A model generated the notes under the pieces. That model was not told the origin of the DNA and did not search any database. It saw nothing but the letters and a program-made list of their open reading frames with translations. Positions 41,730 to 50,538 of a stretch of DNA of 64,000 nucleotides are shown piece after piece (position 1 is the first letter of the stretch; the number at the start of each line of letters is the position of its first letter). Position numbers and translations under genes: made by a program. This stretch comes from Sulfurimicrobium sp031426915 (GTDB lineage: Bacteria; Pseudomonadota; Gammaproteobacteria; Burkholderiales; Sulfuricellaceae), in assembly GCA_031426915.1 (NCBI GenBank), contig JASJPB010000041.1:1-64000 (forward strand). The letters run 5' to 3'.

Positions 41730-43828
41730 TGTGCCAACTTGGAAATATCCGCCACCTGGTTCATCAGATCACCCAGAGATTTCAACAATGCGAGGCGGTT
41801 ATTGCGAATCAGCGGTTCATCCGCCATCACCATTACCCCGTCGAAGAAACTGTCCACCGCCTGGCGCGCCCCGGCCAGTTGCGTCAGGGCGCCGGTGTAA
41901 TCCTCGTTGTGGATCAGCGCCGCGACAAGGGGCGCAAGGCGGCTGACCGCCTCGAACAGGTCGCGTTCCACGGCTTCCTGCATCAAGGCGGGATCGGGGC
42001 TGCCGCTCGGGGCCTCGGTCTTTTTCAGGATATTCCGGATACGCTTGTTGGCTGCCGCCAGGGCCGCCGCCTCGGGCAACTTGCCGAATTCGCGCACGGC
42101 TTCCAGACGCGGCGGCACCAGGTCGATGCGGGTGGGGTTCTGGCTCACCACCGCATCGACTTCGGCCGCCTCAAAACCCTTGTCGCGCAAATAGCCCTTC
42201 AGGCGCTCCAGCATGAAGCCGTGCACGTCCAGCGCCACGCTGTCCGCCACCATTTCGCCGGGGAACAGGCTGCGCGCGAATTGCAGCAAGGCCACCAGAT
42301 CCAGCGGTAGCCCCTTCTCCGCCAGGATGCGCAGCACGCCCAGCGCATGGCGGCGCAGGCCGAAGGGATCCTTGTCCCCGGTCGGCACCAGGCCGATGCC
42401 GTAAATACCCACCAGGGTATCTAGCTTGTCGGCCAGCGCCGCCGCCGCGCCCACGTTGTCCTGCGGCAAATCGTCGCCAGCGAAGCGCGGCCAGTAGTGC
42501 TGCTCCACGGCGCGCGCCACGGCTTCGGGTTCACCGTCGTGAATGGCGTAGTAACGCCCCATGATGCCTTGCAGTTCGGGAAATTCGCCCACCATGTCGG
42601 TCAACAGGTCGGCCTTGGCAAGATGCGCGGCACGCTCGGCGTGTTCCGCGTTCGCGCCGAGATGGCGGGCGATCTCGCCGGCCAGCTTGGTGACCCGCCG
42701 GGCCCGCTCCAGCTGGGTGCCAAGCTTGTTGTGGTACACCACATTGCCCAGTTTCTCGACCCGGGAGGCCAGCGGCTTCTTGCGATCCTGGTCGAAGAAG
42801 AACTTGGCGTCCGCCAGGCGCGGCCGCACCACGCGCTCGTTGCCGCCGATCACCGCGGAAGGATCGGCGGGACGAATATTGGACACGATCAGGAAGCGGT
42901 TCGTCAGTCTGCCGTGGCTGTCCAGCAGCGGGAAATATTTCTGGTTGGCCTTCATGGTGAGGATCAGGCATTCCTGGGGTACTTCCAGGAACACCTCCTC
43001 AAAACGGCCCACCAGCACGTTGGGGCGCTCGACCAGGGCAGTGACTTCATCCAGCAGCGCATCGTCCTCGATCGGCTTCACGCCCCCGATTTTCTCCGCC
43101 GCCGCATGCAACTGGCGGGCGATCTCGGCGCGTCGTGCCTCGAAGCCGGGAATCACCGCGCCTTCAGCCTCCATCTGCGCGGCATAGCTGTCGGCATCCC
43201 TGATCGACAGCGTCGGTGCGGTAGCCTCGAAACGGTGGCCCTGGGTGGCACGGCCCGCTTCCAGGCCCAGCGCGCCTATGCTCACCACCTCGGCGCCGTG
43301 CAGCGCCACCAGGCCGTGCACCGGGCGCACGAAGTTGACCGTGCTCCAGCCATCGGCCAACTGATACGTCATCACCTTGGGAATGGGCAGTTTGCCGAGC
43401 GCTTCGTCCAGGGCTTTTTGCAGCCCCTCGGCGAGCGTGGCGCCGGTCGCCATGCTGTCGAGAAACAGCACCTCGGCCTTGCCGTCGCCCTCGCGCCTGA
43501 GGGCGGGGACCACGGCAGCATCCAGGCCCATGCCCGCGAGCCGCTTCAGCAGCGCCGGCGTGGCCTGGCCATTGGCATCCAGGCCCACGCTCACCGGCAT
43601 CAGCTTGTGTGAAACCGGCTTGTCGGCGGCACGCGCAGACACCGCGGTGACATGCGCGGCGAGACGGCGCGGCGAGGCGTAGGGTGTGACAACCGATTCG
43701 GCGCCCGCCAGCCCCTGGGTCTTGAGGGATTCGGACAGAGCGGCGGAAAACGCCTCTCCCAGCTTTTTCAACGCCTTGGGAGGAAGCTCCTCGACAAACA
43801 GTTCGACCAGCAGATTCTTCGTACTCAT
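41726..43828 (-). CDS. glyS: Glycyl-tRNA synthetase beta subunit
   Basis: 700 residues, the usual length for GlyS. Recognisable segments: LLVELFVEELPPKALKKLGEAF at the start, LLDEVTALVERPNVLVGRFEEVFLEVPQECLILTMKANQKYFPL, and the HD-like region ERAAHLAKADLLTDMVGEFPELQGIMGRYYA. The C-terminal part ends with anticodon-binding-type helices. The beta subunit binds tRNA-Gly and works with GlyQ. The start at 43828 overlaps the glyQ stop by four bases. Confidence 0.97.
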   Translation of the reverse strand: MSTKNLLVELFVEELPPKALKKLGEAFSAALSESLKTQGLAGAESVVTPYASPRRLAAHVTAVSARAADKPVSHKLMPVSVGLDANGQATPALLKRLAGMGLDAAVVPALRREGDGKAEVLFLDSMATGATLAEGLQKALDEALGKLPIPKVMTYQLADGWSTVNFVRPVHGLVALHGAEVVSIGALGLEAGRATQGHRFEATAPTLSIRDADSYAAQMEAEGAVIPGFEARRAEIARQLHAAAEKIGGVKPIEDDALLDEVTALVERPNVLVGRFEEVFLEVPQECLILTMKANQKYFPLLDSHGRLTNRFLIVSNIRPADPSAVIGGNERVVRPRLADAKFFFDQDRKKPLASRVEKLGNVVYHNKLGTQLERARRVTKLAGEIARHLGANAEHAERAAHLAKADLLTDMVGEFPELQGIMGRYYAIHDGEPEAVARAVEQHYWPRFAGDDLPQDNVGAAAALADKLDTLVGIYGIGLVPTGDKDPFGLRRHALGVLRILAEKGLPLDLVALLQFARSLFPGEMVADSVALDVHGFMLERLKGYLRDKGFEAAEVDAVVSQNPTRIDLVPPRLEAVREFGKLPEAAALAAANKRIRNILKKTEAPSGSPDPALMQEAVERDLFEAVSRLAPLVAALIHNEDYTGALTQLAGARQAVDSFFDGVMVMADEPLIRNNRLALLKSLGDLMNQVADISKLAQ

Positions 43829-44748
43829 GCCCGTACCGCCTTTTCTTCCAGCTTTGCCAGGATTTCGTTGGCCCACTCCCTGGGCGCCATGGGGAAGCCC
43901 AGCCGCGCGCGGCTATCCAGGTAGCTCTGCGCCACGCTGCGCGCCAGGTTGCGGATACGGCCGATGTAGGCAGCGCGCTCGGTGACCGAGATGGCACCGC
44001 GCGCATCCAGCAGGTTGAAGGTATGTCCGGCTTTCAGCACCTGCTCGTAGGCAGGCAGCGCGAGCTGCTGTTCCATCAGCAGTTTCGCCTGTTTTTCATG
44101 GGCGTTGAAGGCGGTGAGGAGGAATTCCACATCGCTGTGCTCGAAGTTATAGGTGGACTGCTCCACCTCGTTCTGGTGGTAGACATCGCGGTAAGTGAGT
44201 CCTTGCGTCCACACCAGGTCGAACACGTTGTCCACCCCTTGCAGATACATGGCCAGACGCTCCAGGCCGTAGGTGATCTCGCCGGTGATGGGCTTGCAGT
44301 CGATGCCGCCCACCTGCTGGAAATAGGTGAACTGGGTCACTTCCATGCCGTTCAGCCACACTTCCCAGCCCAGTCCCCATGCGCCCAGGGTAGGGTTTTC
44401 CCAGTCATCCTCGACGAAACGGATATCGTTCTGCTTGAGGTCGAAGCCCAGCGCTTCCAGCGAGCCGAGATAAAGCTCCAGGATGTTTTCCGGGGCGGGC
44501 TTCAGCACCACCTGGAACTGGTAATAATGTTGCAGGCGGTTGGGGTTCTCGCCGTAGCGGCCGTCCTTGGGGCGGCGCGAGGGCTGCACGTAGGCCGCTT
44601 TCCACGGCTCGGGGCCGATGGCGCGCAGGAAAGTGGCGGTGTGGCTGGTGCCGGCGCCCACCTCCATATCGTAGGGCTGGAGCAGCGCGCAGCCGCGTTC
44701 GGCCCAATAACGCTGGAGCGTGAGAATGATGTCCTGGAAAGTCAGCAT
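43825..44748 (-). CDS. glyQ: Glycyl-tRNA synthetase alpha subunit
   Basis: 307 residues. Class II catalytic motifs: LTFQDIILTLQRYWAERGCALLQPYDMEVGAGTSHTATFLRAIGPEPW, YVQPSRRPKDGRYGENPNRLQHYYQ and GWEVWLNGMEVTQFTYFQQVGG. It makes the glycyl adenylate and transfers glycine to tRNA with GlyS. The gene leads the glyQ-glyS-gmhB-plsC run. Confidence 0.98.
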   Translation of the reverse strand: MLTFQDIILTLQRYWAERGCALLQPYDMEVGAGTSHTATFLRAIGPEPWKAAYVQPSRRPKDGRYGENPNRLQHYYQFQVVLKPAPENILELYLGSLEALGFDLKQNDIRFVEDDWENPTLGAWGLGWEVWLNGMEVTQFTYFQQVGGIDCKPITGEITYGLERLAMYLQGVDNVFDLVWTQGLTYRDVYHQNEVEQSTYNFEHSDVEFLLTAFNAHEKQAKLLMEQQLALPAYEQVLKAGHTFNLLDARGAISVTERAAYIGRIRNLARSVAQSYLDSRARLGFPMAPREWANEILAKLEEKAVRA

Positions 44749-44828
44749 GAAGGAGGCGAATCGCTAAAAAGGGCTGATTTTACTGCATTTCCGGCAGGCG
44801 TGAAACGCCAGGGGAGGGCCAGAGAAGG

Positions 44829-44851
44829 AAAAGGGGCGGCAGCGCCGCCCC
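44829..44851 (-). terminator. Rho-independent terminator of the DUF3365 gene
   Basis: On the minus strand GGGGCGGC-GCT-GCCGCCCC forms a perfect eight-pair stem followed by TTTTCC. It lies 11 bases after the stop at 44862. Confidence 0.75.
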
Positions 44852-44861
44852 GCAAAACCAT

Positions 44862-45440
44862 TTAGAACAATGGGCGCTTGATGGTGATGGCACCGCGAAG
44901 CTGTCCCAGTGTATAGCCCTGGGCCTTGTCGTGCGGATACTCCGCCGCCAGCACGTCCTTCACTGGCTGCGCCACGGTATCGGGCGTGCCATGACACTTC
45001 AGGCAAACGTCCTGCGTCGGGATGGGTTTCATGTAACGGAAATACTTGCCCTGCGGCTCGGAAACGATCTCGGCGAACTCCATGTTGGCGGGATTTTCCT
45101 TTTCCATGCGCCGCTCGAAGTCCGTCAGGGTCTTCTGCTCCCAGGCGTCGGGCGTACCCAGCATCGGATTACGCACTTTCTGGGACACGCGCGACACGCG
45201 CCACCCGCTCTTGCGCGACAGATCGGAAGCGATCGACGGCGCAATGTCGCGGCAAACCTTGATGGTGGAGACCGGCCCATTGGCCTGCATTTCCTTCTGC
45301 ATCTCGCCCCCGAGACGGGTGGCCAGTTCCTTCACGACCTTGCGTGCCTCATCCTGATACTTCGCCATGTCATCGTCAGCCAGGGCAGGCGTCGCCATGC
45401 ATGCGGAAGCCAGAATCGCTGCAATCACTCGAATTTTCAT
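44862..45440 (-). CDS. Periplasmic DUF3365 (Tll0287-like) haem protein
   Basis: 192 residues with signal peptide (cut near ALA-DDD). The DUF3365 domain fills the protein: RLGGEMQKEMQANGPVSTIKVCRDIAPSIA, GWRVSRVSQKVRNPMLGTPDAWE, and a c-type haem site CLKCHGTPD near residue 145, followed by DKAQGYTLGQLRGAITIKRPLF. Members are redox or gas sensor-like cytochromes. Start at ATG 45440 behind AGGAGCTTCC. It stands alone with its own terminator. Confidence 0.88.
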   Translation of the reverse strand: MKIRVIAAILASACMATPALADDDMAKYQDEARKVVKELATRLGGEMQKEMQANGPVSTIKVCRDIAPSIASDLSRKSGWRVSRVSQKVRNPMLGTPDAWEQKTLTDFERRMEKENPANMEFAEIVSEPQGKYFRYMKPIPTQDVCLKCHGTPDTVAQPVKDVLAAEYPHDKAQGYTLGQLRGAITIKRPLF

Positions 45441-45593
45441 GGAAGCTCCTTTGAAAGAATTTCGGCATGCTTCATGCGCGCCGGGGCCGACCAGTAAAAC
45501 GCGAGTGCCTTCGCCAGTCAAGCATTCCGGATTACATTTCGGATAAGTGGATTTCCCACTGGAGTGTCGTGGCGCGCATGACGGATAGTCTTT

Positions 45594-45851
45594 TCATGCG
45601 GCCAGCAACGCCAGCTTCTCCACCCGTTTCAGCCGCTTGATCTGAACCTCACGCCTGGATGCGGCAGCGCGGTCGGGATGCGGCTCCCAGTAAACCAGCC
45701 TGACCGGCCGGCGAGAGCGGGTATATTTCGATGCCGTGCCCAGGTTGTGACTGGCCACGCGCCGCTCCGGGTCGTTGGTGATCCCGGCATACAGCGACCC
45801 ATCGGCGCATTCCAGCAGATAACAGCCCCAGCTCAATGCCGCGACCTCCAC
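45594..45851 (-). CDS. GIY-YIG domain protein (YhbQ-like)
   Basis: 85 residues. Minimal GIY-YIG nuclease fold: CYLLECADGSLYAGITNDPERRVASHN and the helix with KYTRSRRPVRLVYWE, then RREVQIKRLKR. Family members have single-strand or repair-linked nuclease roles, not established for this group. It overlaps the lnt end by 19 bases. Confidence 0.88.
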   Translation of the reverse strand: MEVAALSWGCYLLECADGSLYAGITNDPERRVASHNLGTASKYTRSRRPVRLVYWEPHPDRAAASRREVQIKRLKRVEKLALLAA

Positions 45852-47314
45852 GTCGAGGCCATGACCAGGGTCAGCATCAGCAACATCAGGACCAGCACCG
45901 GGACATTGCCGAAGCGGACATAGGGCGTGGCGCCCTGAAAACCCTGCACCGTTCCTTCCAGCACCGTGGCGACGAATACCGGAGCCAGCCCCTCCACCTC
46001 GCCGTGCTGGTTGATGATGGCCGTGACGCCGGTATTGGTGGCGCGCAACATATAGCGTCCGGTTTCCAGCGCCCGCATCTGGGCAATCTGCAAATGCTGC
46101 CAGGGACCGAACGAATGGCCGAACCAGGCATCGTTGGTGAGGTTGGCCAGCAGCGTCGCCTGCGGCAACTGGCGTATGATTTCCTCGCCGAACACGTCTT
46201 CATAGCAGATATCCACCGCCAGATGCTGCCCCGCCACTGCCATCGGCTGCTGCACTTCTGCGCCACGGGAGAAATCGGACAAGGGAATGTGCAGGAACTC
46301 CAGCACCCAGGAAAACACCGGGCGCAGCGGCAGAAACTCGCCGAAAGGCACCAGATGGGATTTGCGGTATAGCTGCATCGGCGAGGAACCAAAGCTGAAC
46401 GCGCTGTTGAAGTACTCGTCCACATTCCCTGTTTCCGGAATACCTACCACCAGGTCGCCCTTGCGCTGACGTGCCAGCTGTGCCAGCTTTTCCAGGTAGG
46501 CGGCCGGAACCGAATCAAAAAAGATCGGCACCGCGGTTTCCGGCAGAAGAATCAGGCGCCCGCGGCTCCTTGCCGCGAGTGCGGCATATGTGTCTAGCGT
46601 GTCGCGGGCCACCTCGGGGCGCCACTTCATGTCCTGGGCGATATTCCCCTGCAACAGGGAAACCGTTAGCGGCGGTCCGGCCGGCTGCGTCCATTCCACC
46701 TGCTTGAGAGCCAGGCCCGTTGCCGCCAGAACAATGATCGCCAGTACCGCGTGGCGGCGGCTTCCCGCTTGCAGCAGCAAAGCCAGCGCACCGGCGCCCA
46801 GCGCCAGCGCCAGCGAAACGCCATACACTCCGAACAAGGGCGCGAAGCCCGCCAAAGGGCTGACTGGCACCTGGGAGTAACCCACCCCGAGCCAGGGGAA
46901 TCCGGTAAGAACCCAGCCCCGCAACCATTCCATCACACCCCACAAGGCCGGCAGCAGCACCAGCAGGCGCAACGTCGGACTTACCCTGAGACGCGCCTGC
47001 AGCCCCCCCGCAAAAGCGGGGAACACGGCCAGGACGGCGCAGAACAGGCTCGTCGCCACCACCGCAACCGGCAATGGCATGCCGCCGAAATCGTGCAGGC
47101 TGACATAAACCCAGCTCACCCCGGCCCCGAAAAACCCCAGGCCGAAGGTAAAGCCATCCAGCGCTGCCCGTTGCGCCGTGGGCGCTTTGGCCCAGAGACG
47201 AAAAAGCCACGCCAGGGCCAGTAGCGGCAGCGGAAAGAGGTAAAACGGCGCGAACCCGAAAACGGTCAACGCCCCCAGGGCGGGGGGAAAAAGGAAGTCA
47301 AGCAGACGCAGCAT
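45833..47314 (-). CDS. lnt: Apolipoprotein N-acyltransferase
   Basis: 493 residues. Several N-terminal membrane segments, then a nitrilase domain. The catalytic triad is seen as Glu in LLPETAVPIFFDS, Lys in YRKSHLVPFGEFLPLR and Cys in DICYEDVFGEEI. Lnt adds the third acyl chain to lipoproteins in the inner membrane. The expected companion corC/ybeX is not in the window; the gene ends against a GIY-YIG gene. Confidence 0.96.
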   Translation of the reverse strand: MLRLLDFLFPPALGALTVFGFAPFYLFPLPLLALAWLFRLWAKAPTAQRAALDGFTFGLGFFGAGVSWVYVSLHDFGGMPLPVAVVATSLFCAVLAVFPAFAGGLQARLRVSPTLRLLVLLPALWGVMEWLRGWVLTGFPWLGVGYSQVPVSPLAGFAPLFGVYGVSLALALGAGALALLLQAGSRRHAVLAIIVLAATGLALKQVEWTQPAGPPLTVSLLQGNIAQDMKWRPEVARDTLDTYAALAARSRGRLILLPETAVPIFFDSVPAAYLEKLAQLARQRKGDLVVGIPETGNVDEYFNSAFSFGSSPMQLYRKSHLVPFGEFLPLRPVFSWVLEFLHIPLSDFSRGAEVQQPMAVAGQHLAVDICYEDVFGEEIIRQLPQATLLANLTNDAWFGHSFGPWQHLQIAQMRALETGRYMLRATNTGVTAIINQHGEVEGLAPVFVATVLEGTVQGFQGATPYVRFGNVPVLVLMLLMLTLVMASTWRSRH

Positions 47315-47369
47315 TAAATATTCAGAATAACTTAATTGAAATCGACCACATTCGCCGCGATTACGGGCA

Positions 47370-47402
47370 CCCGAAATTGAAAATAATTACCTGTATTTCG
47401 GG
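47370..47402. promoter_or_regulatory. Inverted repeat next to a TATAAT box, possible operator of the glycan island
   Basis: CCCGAAAT (47370-47377) and ATTTCGGG (47395-47402) are perfect inverted arms 17 bases apart. A consensus -10 TATAAT is at 47404-47409, and no good -35 is at the right distance (TTGAAA is 21 bases away). This suggests a regulator acting in place of a -35 box. The rest of 47315-47519 holds no gene that I can see. Confidence 0.45.
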
Positions 47403-47519
47403 TTATAATGCCAGCTTTTTCAAGCGCAAGCAGGAAAAACAGTGTTCGCGGCATCCTGCGCATAAAACAACTGCACGCGTTTTCCGCATTTGACTTGAAC
47501 ACAAATTAAAGGGCTGTCG

Positions 47520-48479
47520 TTGAAAGCATCCGTTGTGATCCCAGCCAAAAATGGGGGCAAACTGCTGGTCAAAGTGGTCAAGCAGGTTCTGGCACAACGC
47601 ACACCCTGGCCGTTTGAAGTTCTGGTCATCGATTCCGGGTCGGTGGATGGTTCCATCGAAGCCTTGCGCGAACTTCCTGTCAGCATACATACGATTCCCA
47701 GTCACGAATTCGGCCATGGCAAGACCCGCAACCTGGGCGCCAGCCTGACCCGGGGCGAATTCATCGTCTATCTCACCCACGACGCTCTGCCCGCCGACGA
47801 GCTCTGGCTTGCCTCCCTGGTGGAGGCCGCCTCCATGTCGCCGGATACGGCAGGCGCTTTCGGCCCCCACCTGCCCTACCCGGACGCCAGCCCGATGCTC
47901 AAGCGGGAATTGACCCTCCATTTCCAGGGCTTCGGCTCCAGCCCCAACCTGGTGCGCATGGACGACCCGGCACGCTACCGCCAGGACATTGGCTACCGGC
48001 AATTCCTGCACTTCTTTTCAAGCAACAACTCCTGCCTGCGGCGCTCGGCATGGGAGAAAATTCCGCTCAAGGATGTGGATTTCGCTGAAGACCAGTTGTG
48101 GGCCAGGGACGCCATTGAGGCCGGTTACGCCAAGGCCTACTCTCCCTCCGCACGGGTCTATCACTCCCACAATTTCGGCGTCACCGAAAGCTACCGCAGG
48201 GCCTTCGACGAATCGCGCGCCCTCAACCTTCTGTTCGGCTACGAGCTTGCCCCCACGCTGGCGCACGTATTCGGACAAACCGTACGACTCACCTGGCGCG
48301 ACTGGAAATGGGTTGCGGAGGATGTCGCCTCGGTATCCGAAAAAGTGCTATGGATGTTCAAGATACCGTTCCTCAATCTTGCCAGACTCGGCGGATTTTA
48401 TCTCGGCGGCCACCACGGCAAGCTGCCGGACTGGGCCACGAATGCTGTTTCCAGAGACAAAAGACTGTTCAAATCCTAA
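47520..48479 (+). CDS. Rhamnosyltransferase-like glycosyltransferase family 2
   Basis: 319 residues, TTG start after TTAAAGGG. GT-A features: ASVVIPAKNGGKLLVKVV, VLVIDSGSVDGSIEAL, GKTRNLGASLTRGEFIVYLTHDALPADE and FSSNNSCLRRSAWEKIPLKDVDFAEDQLWARDA. The THDALP version of the metal motif is typical of RfbF-type rhamnosyltransferases. It leads the glycan island. The sugar donor is inferred from the family only. Confidence 0.86.
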   Translation: MKASVVIPAKNGGKLLVKVVKQVLAQRTPWPFEVLVIDSGSVDGSIEALRELPVSIHTIPSHEFGHGKTRNLGASLTRGEFIVYLTHDALPADELWLASLVEAASMSPDTAGAFGPHLPYPDASPMLKRELTLHFQGFGSSPNLVRMDDPARYRQDIGYRQFLHFFSSNNSCLRRSAWEKIPLKDVDFAEDQLWARDAIEAGYAKAYSPSARVYHSHNFGVTESYRRAFDESRALNLLFGYELAPTLAHVFGQTVRLTWRDWKWVAEDVASVSEKVLWMFKIPFLNLARLGGFYLGGHHGKLPDWATNAVSRDKRLFKS

Positions 48480-48517
48480 CCCGCTCGGGCCATGCGGCCC
48501 AGCAGAACTTTTAAGCC

Positions 48518-49744
48518 ATGCCGACTCCCTTTATCTCAAAAATTCGCAAAATTCCCCTCCTGATTCGCAGCCAGGGACTAATCGGCACGATCAGATTCAT
48601 CGCGCGATGGTTCAGGAAACGTTATTCCAACGGACTGCTGGTGCCGCGTATCGATGTCTGCGAATTCTACGAATTCCTTGCGCCGCCTGCGGAGCACCTT
48701 CCACCCCCGGACAATATCGAACCGAACACCATCAACTGGATCATTCCCGGATTTGAAGTCGGCAGCGGCGGCCATCTCAACATTTTCAGAATGATCTGGG
48801 GACTGGAAAAACTCGGTTACCGGAGTCGGCTGCATATCGTTGGCGGCTGCCAGTTTTCCAGCGGAGAAGCGGCCAGGGAAGCGATTGTGGCGCATTTCTG
48901 TCCGCTCGCGGCGGAGGTCCGCATCGGTGAAGAGTCGCTCGAAGCTGCGGAATTCACAGTGGCAACATCCTGGATTACCGCCTACACAGTGCGTCGCTTC
49001 TCGGCGACCAATCACAAAGTCTATTTCATCCAGGACATGGAACCCTGGTTCTCGCCTCACGGCAGTGCCTATGTTTTCGCGGAGGCCACTTACGGCTTCG
49101 GCTTTACCGGCATTACGGCGGGCAAATGGCTGTCCGGGTTGATGGCGGAAAATTACGGCATGAAGGCCTATCCATTCGGCTTTTCCTACGAGCACGACCG
49201 CTACGCCCCCCGGCCGCGCAAACCCGGCACGCGCAAGGTATTCTTTTACGCCCGCCATGTCACCCCCAGAAGGGGCTTCGAACTCGGCATGCTGGCCCTG
49301 AAAATGGTTCACGACCAGCTTCCCGATATCGAGTTCGTGCTGGCCGGCTGGGACACCTCGGGCTACGTCGTTCCCTTCCCGCACCTCAACGCAGGCGTGG
49401 TTGCCCTGGACGAGCTGCCGGACCTCTACTCCCAGTGCGATGCGGCGCTGGTCATATCGCTCACCAATATCTCGCTGCTGCCGCTGGAACTGATCGCCTG
49501 CGGCTGCCCGGTAGTCTCGAACGGCGGCCCCAACGTGGAATGGCTGCTCACGGACAGGGAAACGGCCATGATCGCCGAAGCATCGCCCGAAGCGCTGGCT
49601 GCCGCACTGGTGGAGTTGCTGCGGGACCATGAGCTGCATGCCAGACTGAGCGCAAACGGGTTGAATTTCGCCCGCCAAAGCAACTGGGCCGACGAGGCAC
49701 GCAAGGTACACGGCTACCTGGAAATGATCAGGGAAGGCCGATGA
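48518..49744 (+). CDS. WsaF-like rhamnosyltransferase
   Basis: 408 residues. GT-B architecture similar to WsaF: N-terminal INWIIPGFEVGSGGHLNIFRMIWGLEKLGY, YFIQDMEPWFSPHGSAYVFAEATY, and a donor half with FYARHVTPRRGFELGMLALKM and ISLTNISLLPLELIACGCPVVSNGGPNVEWLL. WsaF adds L-rhamnose to S-layer glycan chains. It overlaps the ABC permease gene by four bases. Confidence 0.84.
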   Translation: MPTPFISKIRKIPLLIRSQGLIGTIRFIARWFRKRYSNGLLVPRIDVCEFYEFLAPPAEHLPPPDNIEPNTINWIIPGFEVGSGGHLNIFRMIWGLEKLGYRSRLHIVGGCQFSSGEAAREAIVAHFCPLAAEVRIGEESLEAAEFTVATSWITAYTVRRFSATNHKVYFIQDMEPWFSPHGSAYVFAEATYGFGFTGITAGKWLSGLMAENYGMKAYPFGFSYEHDRYAPRPRKPGTRKVFFYARHVTPRRGFELGMLALKMVHDQLPDIEFVLAGWDTSGYVVPFPHLNAGVVALDELPDLYSQCDAALVISLTNISLLPLELIACGCPVVSNGGPNVEWLLTDRETAMIAEASPEALAAALVELLRDHELHARLSANGLNFARQSNWADEARKVHGYLEMIREGR

Positions 49745-50538
49745 GCGCAAGCGGCACAACAAAGGCACTGCGAGAATGGGGCTTCGTATTCCTACTGTGG
49801 CTGCGCCGCGACCTCAAATCGCGTTATACCGGCTCGTTCGGCGGTGCCCTGTGGGGAATATTGCAACCCCTGATGACGGTAGCCGTGTTCTACATCATTT
49901 TCGCGGTCGTGCTCAAGGTGCGCGTACCCGAACTGGCCAATGAATCCGGCTATTTCTTCTACCTCCTGGCCGGCCTGCTGCCCTGGCTGGGCATTTCGGA
50001 AGGCTTGTCCAGGGCGGTGGGCTCCCTTGTCGCCCAGGAACAGTTCATCCAGAAACTGGTTTTCCCGGTGGAAATCATCCCCTCCACCGTCATTGTCAGC
50101 AGCTTCGTCACGCAACTGGTGAGCATGGCCATTCTGCTCGTGCTGCTGGGCGTGGCCGGCCTCCTTCACCCGTCCGGGCTGATCTTTCTGCCCCTGGTTT
50201 TCCTCATGCAACTGGTGCTGTGCGTGGGACTGGGACTGCTGCTCGCCATCCTCACGGTTCATGTCAAGGACCTGGCTCAACTTGCCCCGGTGGCACTGCA
50301 GATTTTCTTTTACCTCACCCCCATCCTCTACCCCAAGAGCATGGTTCCCGCTGCTTACCATCCCCTCTACCTGCTCAACCCTTTCGCCGGCTTCATCGAA
50401 GTCTACCAGGGCTTGCTGCTGGGGTTGCCGGTCGGCCTCGGCAGCATCCTTTCCATGATCGCCTGGACGCTGCTGGCAGGCATCGGTGGCGCGATGCTTT
50501 TCCGCGCGCTCAAGCCCACCCTGGGGGACTATCTGTGA
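49741..50538 (+). CDS. wzm: Polysaccharide ABC exporter, permease
   Basis: 265 residues with six membrane segments. Family ABC2 signatures: RRDLKSRYTGSFGGALWGILQPL, YLLAGLLPWLGISEGL, and the C-terminal FYLTPILYPKSMVPAAYHPLYLLNPFAGFIEVYQGLLLG. It moves undecaprenyl-linked polysaccharide across the inner membrane with the ATPase encoded next, which overlaps it (GTGA). Confidence 0.93.
   Translation: MSASGTTKALREWGFVFLLWLRRDLKSRYTGSFGGALWGILQPLMTVAVFYIIFAVVLKVRVPELANESGYFFYLLAGLLPWLGISEGLSRAVGSLVAQEQFIQKLVFPVEIIPSTVIVSSFVTQLVSMAILLVLLGVAGLLHPSGLIFLPLVFLMQLVLCVGLGLLLAILTVHVKDLAQLAPVALQIFFYLTPILYPKSMVPAAYHPLYLLNPFAGFIEVYQGLLLGLPVGLGSILSMIAWTLLAGIGGAMLFRALKPTLGDYL

Noticed and set aside
42497..43612. 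371-codon plus-strand frame
   Set aside because: Antisense to glyS, no family features.
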